Shown piece after piece: positions 5,418 to 10,010 of a stretch of 10,010 nucleotides of DNA. The notes below the pieces were generated by a model. The model searched no databases. It saw only the letters and a list, made by a program, of their open reading frames with translations, and had not been told where the DNA came from. Both the position numbers and the translations under genes were made by a program. The DNA is from Chloroflexota bacterium (GTDB lineage: Bacteria > Chloroflexota > Anaerolineae > Anaerolineales > JACQED01), in contig JACQED010000143.1 of assembly GCA_016200785.1 (NCBI GenBank), forward strand, positions 1-10,010, in the 5' to 3' direction. Numbering within the stretch: the first letter of the stretch is position 1; each line of letters starts with the position of its first letter.

Positions 5418-6053
5418 TTAGAAGGTCAGTTGGCCGCGAGAGCGGATGGCGTAATCGATGAGCGACGCGCCGCCGATTAGTTTGGCTTCCGCGATCAGGT
5501 CTTCGGCCTTGATGCCGCGCGTGTCGGCGGTCTGCTCGCACACTTCAAGGCGCACGCCGATCTCGATCGCTTCGGCGAGACGCTGGGCAATCGTCGGCAC
5601 GCCGGGCTTCGTCTGCTCTTTCTCTGGCGCGCCCTTCACCATCACGTCTGCGCCCTCCTGAACGCAATATACGACGGTGTCTTGATCCATCGCACAAGCG
5701 ATCGAAGCGTACATCAACGCCGCCCGCACCTGCCCCGGCGCGTTGAGGCCCGACCGGAGAACGACGAGGAAAAGCGATCTCTCCTCTTTAGCGATTGCAT
5801 CGGCGGGCGCGGCGGCGCGGCCCTTGCGCACGAAGAAACTGAAGCCGCCGTCGGAATCTTCGACGGCGAGGATTTCGTTATTGACTCTCGCGGCCCACGT
5901 CGCGAGATCGGGTTTCACGTTTGCGTCTGTGGCCTGGACTTCCAAAACCTGGCCGGGGGACATGCTGGCCAGTGCCTGCTCGGCTCTGAGGATCGGCACG
6001 GGGTAGATGACACTGCGACAATCGAGGACGTGGTCGGGCCTGAACTTGGACAT
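5418..6053 (-). CDS. TusA-DsrE fusion protein (sulfur-relay type)
   Basis: This 211-residue cytoplasmic protein has a TusA/SirA-like domain at about 9-77. A linker leads into a DsrE/DsrF-like domain at about 92-211 (SLFLVVLRSGLNAPGQVRAA, then GVRLEVCEQTADTRGI and AEDLIAEAKLIGGASLIDYA). TusA and DsrE carry sulfur as persulfide in thiouridine synthesis and in dissimilatory sulfur oxidation. The DsrE domain keeps C172 in the position of its usual catalytic Cys, with C120 and C130 also present. The TusA signature CPxP reads Y17-P-V-P20, so its catalytic Cys is Tyr; C12 lies five residues earlier and could substitute. The start is secure: AAGGAG lies 7 bases before the ATG and a promoter lies upstream. 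It is first in the oxidase cluster, 22 bases before ccoN, so a sulfur-linked or thiol-sensing role for the oxidase is inferred, not shown. Confidence 0.85.
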   Translation of the reverse strand: MSKFRPDHVLDCRSVIYPVPILRAEQALASMSPGQVLEVQATDANVKPDLATWAARVNNEILAVEDSDGGFSFFVRKGRAAAPADAIAKEERSLFLVVLRSGLNAPGQVRAALMYASIACAMDQDTVVYCVQEGADVMVKGAPEKEQTKPGVPTIAQRLAEAIEIGVRLEVCEQTADTRGIKAEDLIAEAKLIGGASLIDYAIRSRGQLTF

Positions 6054-6085
6054 GCTGTGTCTCCTTCTTTACCGCTCTCCTCGCC

Positions 6086-6114
6086 AGTGTAGCATATCTG
6101 CCCTTTAGGAGCAA
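6086..6114 (-). promoter_or_regulatory. Sigma-70-type promoter of the tusA-dsrE/cco cluster
   Basis: On the minus strand TTGCTC (6109-6114) is followed by a 17-base spacer and TACACT (6086-6091). A TGC precedes the -10, giving an extended -10 form. The expected transcription start is near 6079, leaving a leader of about 26 bases that holds the AAGGAG ribosome-binding site. It lies between the kinase stop and the TusA-DsrE start and is the only clear promoter for the oxidase cluster. Confidence 0.65.
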
Positions 6115-6121
6115 GTTGCTC
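6109..6121. promoter_or_regulatory. Perfect palindrome overlapping the -35 box, candidate operator
   Basis: GAGCAA-G-TTGCTC is a perfect 6-bp palindrome around one central base, and its right half on the minus strand is the -35 hexamer itself. A protein bound here would compete with RNA polymerase. The one-base centre makes an RNA hairpin poor, so a DNA-binding site is the better reading. The cognate regulator is unknown. Confidence 0.4.
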
Positions 6122-6129
6122 GAAGAGAT

Positions 6130-7113
6130 CTATCGCTGTCTTGCTATGTGAAGAGTATCCGATCCCATTGAAAGCGCGGCGCGTAATTCGCGCGCAGTCG
6201 GGAATCGATCGTCAGGATGTACGGACAGCGCTTTCATTAACGCGCGTTCCACCCGGGTCGAGATGTTCGGATTGAGACTGCGCGGCGGCACGAGCGGCTC
6301 TTCAGAATTGAGCCGGCCTCCCCTGCCGGCGATTCGATCGAGCGCCGAGGAGGGGCCCGTGCCGGTGAGGAGGTGATACAACGTCGCGGCCAGCGAATAG
6401 ATGTCGGAGCGAGGATCGGTGTGGCGGCCCTCGATCAATCCCCACTGCTCGGGCGGCGCATAGACCGGCGTGAGGCCTTGCGCCAGCCGATGTGTCGCCG
6501 GGTTGTCGGTGTCCAGCCGCTTGACCAGTCCGAAGTCCACCAGTTTCAGTTCGCCGTGCGGCGTGATACGAATGTTGGCGGGCTTGATGTCGCGATGGAT
6601 GACCGGGTGCGGCTCGCGCCGGTGCAAGTATTCGAGCGCGTGGCAGATTTGAATGGCGTACCCGATCACGACGTTCTCGTCCAGTGGCGGCAGGTTCTGC
6701 CGGGCGCGCTCCTGGATCACTTCTTCGAGTGACCGGCCCGGCACAAACTCCATCAGCATGTAATCGCGGTTGCCGGCGGTGAAGCGATCGTAAACGCGCG
6801 GCAGGTTGGGATGATCAAGCGGCCTGAGCACATCGGCCTCCACCGCGAATTGCTCGCGCTGTTCCGGGTCGATCGATTCTTTCAAAGCGCGCTCCGCGTT
6901 GCCTGCCGACCGATCCTGCACGGCGTAGACCGCGCCGTTGCCGCCGAAGCCGACGACGCGCGTCACTTCGTACTTCGCCTGCAAAACGTCGCCGGGATTC
7001 AACAGGCGAAGCGCGCCTGAGAGCGGGCGACCGCAGAAAAGGCAGTAGTTGGCGCTATCGCGATTTTCGTTGCGACAGCCAATGCGGGTGGCCGGAGTCC
7101 AGCAGACTTTCAT
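6130..7113 (-). CDS. Zinc-ribbon Ser/Thr protein kinase
   Basis: This 327-residue soluble Hanks-type kinase has an N-terminal Cys cluster (C4, C13, and C24-LF-C27 followed by GRPL) that looks like a small zinc ribbon. The kinase domain runs from about 47 to 315. Its glycine loop reads VVGFGGNGAVYAV (54-66), with catalytic Lys78, helix-C Glu92, the HRDIKPANI loop at 173-181 with Asp175, Mg-binding D193-F-G, and APPEQW in place of the usual APE. All catalytic residues are present, so it should be active. There is no transmembrane segment or extracellular sensor, unlike PknB; the ribbon may serve as interaction or redox-sensing module. The ATG lies 33 bases after the protease stop, with a hairpin and no ribosome-binding site in between, so it may depend on coupling to the protease transcript. 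Substrates are unknown. Confidence 0.9.
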   Translation of the reverse strand: MKVCWTPATRIGCRNENRDSANYCLFCGRPLSGALRLLNPGDVLQAKYEVTRVVGFGGNGAVYAVQDRSAGNAERALKESIDPEQREQFAVEADVLRPLDHPNLPRVYDRFTAGNRDYMLMEFVPGRSLEEVIQERARQNLPPLDENVVIGYAIQICHALEYLHRREPHPVIHRDIKPANIRITPHGELKLVDFGLVKRLDTDNPATHRLAQGLTPVYAPPEQWGLIEGRHTDPRSDIYSLAATLYHLLTGTGPSSALDRIAGRGGRLNSEEPLVPPRSLNPNISTRVERALMKALSVHPDDRFPTARELRAALSMGSDTLHIARQR

Positions 7114-7124
7114 TGTGTGCGGTT

Positions 7125-7147
7125 GAGACGACCCGCCGAGTCGTCTC
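7125..7147. repeat. Perfect hairpin, REP-like element between protease and kinase genes
   Basis: GAGACGAC and GTCGTCTC form perfect 8-bp arms around a 7-base loop, within the 33-base gap between the protease stop and the kinase start; the stop TAG overlaps the outer arm. The GTAGAGACG...CGTCTC style recalls dispersed palindromes that I remember from Chloroflexota and other genomes. It has no T-run, so it is not a standard terminator, but it may tune expression of the kinase. Confidence 0.6.
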
Positions 7148-8670
7148 TACTTTGCCAAAACGTGAAACTGATCCAACAAGGCCCGCGCGCCGTCGAAGTT
7201 GCCCGTGAGGACGGCGATGCGCGCATCGTCGAGGACATCGTAGGCGGTCAGATCGGGATTGGGCCTGGCGAAGAGTTGCGCGTAACCGTCGCGCGTTTCT
7301 TCATAGTAGCTCACCAGTCGTTCCGGGTCAAATGTGATCTGGAACGCGCCGGAGGACATACTGCGCTCGAAGTCGATCTGGAGTTGAGCGAGCACTACGC
7401 CGTAGTTGCCGGTGTAGTTGGAGGTCGGATAGAGTTGTGAGAGCGCCGAGGCGCCTTTCAAGTCGAAGAGGTAGCCGAGGAAACAGGAGGACGTCACGTA
7501 ACTGTAATAGTTTCGAACCGGGTCCTGGAATTCTTGCGTGCTGTTCTCAATCGCGCCGACTGCGGGCAGGCGATTGGTGCGGGCCATCGCGCGGCAGAAG
7601 TCTTGATACTTGATGAACCCGCCCTGATCGAGATACGCCTGCCCGACGTACGTCGCCAACCCTTCCGAGAGCATCACCGTGCTCGGCACACCGTAGGTAT
7701 GCCAGGCGACGACGTGAGTCATTTCGTGCGCCAGCATGTACCGCCGTTCAGCGGGCGTGCCACTGCCGTCGTAAAGCAGGAAGAGCCGGCGCTGTGTGGG
7801 ATAGGGGCGCTCGCGCAGTGCTTGGTTTGGAGGCGCAAATAGCGAGCCGGCCAGATACACGTCGAGCGCGCCGGAGTAACTGACGTTCAAGGTCTTCTCG
7901 ATGTAGCCCAGCGTTTCCTCGGCGTTAGCCAGGATCGTCTGCGGCCCGGAGAGGTCGGCGAATGATCCCGGCTGATAATGAATCGTGACGCGCGGCCCGG
8001 CGAGGACGAGCGGGTAACCGCGCGCCAGATCCCCTTCGAGGATCGAGCGCGGCAAGTTGGCCGCCGCGGCCGCGGTGGACAGAGGCGTCGGCAGAACCGT
8101 CCCCGGCGGGAGCGAGGGGATGGGTGTGGGCGGCTCCTGGGTCGGAATCGGGATGGTGATCGTCTGTCCGACGAAGAGACGATCGGGATTCTGGAGATCC
8201 GGGTTGGCTTTCTGGATGTCGTCGATCGAAATGCCGTAGGCGAGGGCGATCGCGCCCAACGTGTCTCCGGCCTGCACGAGATAGACGACCGGCGTCGGGG
8301 TGCCAGCCAGCGTCGGCGAGGCGGTGGGCGGCGGAGGCTGAGTCCAGGTGGGCGTTGGGGCCGGCGTCGCCGTATCGGCGAGCAATACGCCGGGTGTCGC
8401 CGTCGGCGCGGGTTGCGGCGTCGCCGACGGCGCGGGTGTGTCGGTCGGAACGAGCACGGCGACCGCCGTCGGAGTCACATTAAGTTTCGCGAGTTGTGAA
8501 TAAGTGTAGAGCGCGACCGCGCCGACGAGCAGGATCAGGAATACGACGACGCCGCTGGTCGCCAGCCACCACGTCAAATCAATCGTGCGTTCGCCGACCG
8601 GCGATTGCATGGAGGCAGGCTCGCGGACGCGCGGGAGGCTGGCCGGCGGGTCGCGACCCTCAGGACTCAT
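7147..8670 (-). CDS. Membrane-anchored LysM metalloprotease (peptidase-MA-like)
   Basis: This 507-residue protein has a short cytoplasmic N-terminus, one membrane helix at about 34-58 and a Thr/Pro-rich extracellular stalk (66-128). A LysM cell-wall-binding domain follows at 129-175 (VQAGDTLGAIALAYGISI, ending VGQTITIP), then a second Pro-rich spacer and a zinc metalloprotease domain of about 300 residues. The zinc site is H315-E-M-T-H319, and E336 in LSEGLATYV is the third ligand, the gluzincin pattern of peptidase-MA-like proteins. C359 and C396 are conserved in the neighbouring paralog and may form a disulfide. It probably acts outside the cell, held at the envelope; its substrate is unknown. 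The ATG lies 2 bases after the stop of the upstream paralog with only a weak ribosome-binding site, so it is likely translated by coupling. Confidence 0.9.
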   Translation of the reverse strand: MSPEGRDPPASLPRVREPASMQSPVGERTIDLTWWLATSGVVVFLILLVGAVALYTYSQLAKLNVTPTAVAVLVPTDTPAPSATPQPAPTATPGVLLADTATPAPTPTWTQPPPPTASPTLAGTPTPVVYLVQAGDTLGAIALAYGISIDDIQKANPDLQNPDRLFVGQTITIPIPTQEPPTPIPSLPPGTVLPTPLSTAAAAANLPRSILEGDLARGYPLVLAGPRVTIHYQPGSFADLSGPQTILANAEETLGYIEKTLNVSYSGALDVYLAGSLFAPPNQALRERPYPTQRRLFLLYDGSGTPAERRYMLAHEMTHVVAWHTYGVPSTVMLSEGLATYVGQAYLDQGGFIKYQDFCRAMARTNRLPAVGAIENSTQEFQDPVRNYYSYVTSSCFLGYLFDLKGASALSQLYPTSNYTGNYGVVLAQLQIDFERSMSSGAFQITFDPERLVSYYEETRDGYAQLFARPNPDLTAYDVLDDARIAVLTGNFDGARALLDQFHVLAK

Positions 8671-8672
8671 TT

Positions 8673-10010
8673 CTATTTCACCATCTGATTGAACTGGTCG
8701 AGCAACGACCGCGCCTCGTCGAACTTGCCGGTGACGACGGCGATGCGTGCCCGGTCGAGCACGCCGTAGACCGCGAGGTCGGGGTTCGTATTATTGAAGA
8801 GTTCGTCGTAGCCGGCGCGCACTTCGTCGTACAACTGTACCAGTCGATTCGGATCGAACTTGATCTGCGACGCGCTGGCGGCCAGGTCGCGCTCGAAGTC
8901 AGACTGCAATTGGCCGAGTCCCGCCCCATATAGATTAGTGTAACTAGACTTCGGATAGAGTTGCCCGAGTGCCGAGACGTTCTTTCTTTCGAGCAGAAAG
9001 CCGGTGAAGCAAGCGGCGGTGTTGTAGTTGTACAACGTGCGGATGTGGCCGAGGAAATCCTGACCGCTTTTTTCGATCGCCGTCAGCGACGGCAGTCGTC
9101 CCGCGACGGACAGCGCGCGGCAGAAATCTTTATAGGCGATGAACCCGCTCTGATCGAGATACACCTGCCCGACGTAGGTCGCCAGGCCTTCCGACAGCAT
9201 CACGCTCGACGGAGCGCCCAGCGTGTTCCACGCGACGACGTGCGTCATCTCGTGGGCCAGCATGTAGCGACGTTCGGCGGGCGTACCACTGCCGTCGTAC
9301 AACACGAATAGCTTGCGCTGTGTCGAATAGGCTCTCCCTCGCAGCGCCTGATCGGGAGCGAGGAACAGCGAACCGGCAAAGTAAACGTCAAGCGGGCCGA
9401 CGTATTGAACGCCGAGCGTCTGCTCGATGTAAGCCAGCGTTTGCTCGGCGTAGTTGAGAATCATCGGCGGGCCGTTGACGTCGGTAAACGAGCCGCGTTG
9501 GTAGTGAATCGTCACGCGCGGGCCGGAGAGCGCGAGCGGATAACTCGAGGCGAGGTCGCCTTCGAGGATCGAGCGCGGCAAATCCGGGGCCGGCGCAACG
9601 GCCGTCGGCGCGGCGGTCGTGAGAGGCGCAACCGGCGTGGCCTGCGGCGGAGGCGCGGTCACGGAGCCGGCGCTCACGGGAATACGAATCTTCTGACCGG
9701 GAACGATGCTATCGGGATTGGCGATTTCGGGGTTGGCCCTAAGAATGTCGTCAATCGAAACATTGTTGTCCTGAGCGATCGCGCCCAGCGTGTCGCCGGG
9801 TTTGATCTCGTATATCAACTCCGATCCGGGCACGTTCGTGTCCGCCGGCGGGAGCGCGGACGGAGCCGTGGTGGACGCTTGTGCCGGGTTGGTCGACGGT
9901 GCAATGGTCGGCGCGGCGGCGCTGGACTGCGTCGGCGCGATGGCAACCGCCGTCGGCGAGGCGGCGGTGTTGCGCGCCAGGATATCGACAGTGAGCATGA
10001 CGCCGGCGAC
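8673..10010 (-). CDS. LysM metalloprotease paralog, 5' end beyond window
   Basis: 445 residues are visible; the frame stays open to the window edge. The first residues (VAGVMLTVDILA) look like the end of a membrane helix, so the true start lies outside and the internal Met at 9996-9998 is probably not the start. Counting from that Met, an Ala/Pro/Thr-rich stalk (11-58) leads to a LysM domain at 62-108 (IKPGDTLGAIAQDNN, ending PGQKIRIP), a second linker and a zinc metalloprotease domain. The site is H249-E-M-T-H253 with E270 in LSEGLATYV, and C293 and C330 are kept at the same spacing as in the neighbour. The last 302 residues align with the next gene without a gap, while the stalks and linkers differ: a tandem duplication with divergent exposed regions. 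Secreted-face, wall-binding proteolysis is the likely role. Confidence 0.9.
   Translation of the reverse strand, partial: VAGVMLTVDILARNTAASPTAVAIAPTQSSAAAPTIAPSTNPAQASTTAPSALPPADTNVPGSELIYEIKPGDTLGAIAQDNNVSIDDILRANPEIANPDSIVPGQKIRIPVSAGSVTAPPPQATPVAPLTTAAPTAVAPAPDLPRSILEGDLASSYPLALSGPRVTIHYQRGSFTDVNGPPMILNYAEQTLAYIEQTLGVQYVGPLDVYFAGSLFLAPDQALRGRAYSTQRKLFVLYDGSGTPAERRYMLAHEMTHVVAWNTLGAPSSVMLSEGLATYVGQVYLDQSGFIAYKDFCRALSVAGRLPSLTAIEKSGQDFLGHIRTLYNYNTAACFTGFLLERKNVSALGQLYPKSSYTNLYGAGLGQLQSDFERDLAASASQIKFDPNRLVQLYDEVRAGYDELFNNTNPDLAVYGVLDRARIAVVTGKFDEARSLLDQFNQMVK

Noticed and set aside
1..10010. CRISPR array, tRNA, rRNA or insertion sequence
   Set aside because: No regularly spaced repeats, cloverleaf-like segments, rRNA signatures or transposase motifs were seen; the only repeats are short palindromes and the protease duplication.

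Overview
All supported genes in this window lie on the minus strand, so transcription runs from high to low coordinates. The DNA is GC-rich and tightly packed, with several 4-base ATGA stop/start overlaps. The gene content suggests a member of the Chloroflexota, possibly an assembled metagenome: large Thr/Pro-rich LysM metalloproteases, a soluble Ser/Thr kinase with an N-terminal zinc ribbon, a short TrmB regulator, a CmuA/MtaA-like methyltransferase, and small GC-rich intergenic palindromes. This placement is inferred from gene style, because the window holds no rRNA or marker gene.

Region A (10010 to 6130) holds two tandem paralogous membrane-anchored LysM plus HExxH metalloproteases (the upstream one is cut by the window edge), then a zinc-ribbon Ser/Thr protein kinase. 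A perfect 8-bp hairpin resembling a dispersed REP-like element sits between the second protease and the kinase.

Region B (6114 to 3102) starts with a good sigma-70-type promoter whose -35 lies in a perfect palindrome. It encodes a TusA-DsrE fusion, followed by a compact C-family (cbb3-like) heme-copper oxidase cluster: ccoN, ccoO, a 55-residue ccoS-like gene, and a 92-residue two-helix membrane protein. No diheme CcoP is present. The CcoN-like subunit keeps all six heme and copper histidines. However, helix VII is about five residues short and has no tyrosine at the position of the catalytic cross-linked Tyr, and the TusA domain has Tyr in place of its catalytic Cys. Together these make region B the most unusual part of the window.

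Region C (2969 to 1034) encodes two different carboxymuconolactone-decarboxylase/AhpD-like proteins and a zinc-type URO-D family methyltransferase (MtaA/CmuA-like). A 10-bp-arm palindrome lies between the two CMD genes.

Region D (1005 to 1) has its own promoter (TTGACT, 18-bp spacer, TG-C-TAATAT) with an inverted repeat over the expected transcription start. It drives a short TrmB-type regulator, a small alpha/beta-barrel-like protein, and the start of a PF13769 'virulence factor' domain protein that runs off the window. The regulator is therefore probably autoregulated and may control the neighbouring methyltransferase/CMD genes; this last point is inference. No stretch of 300 bases or more lacks a gene.
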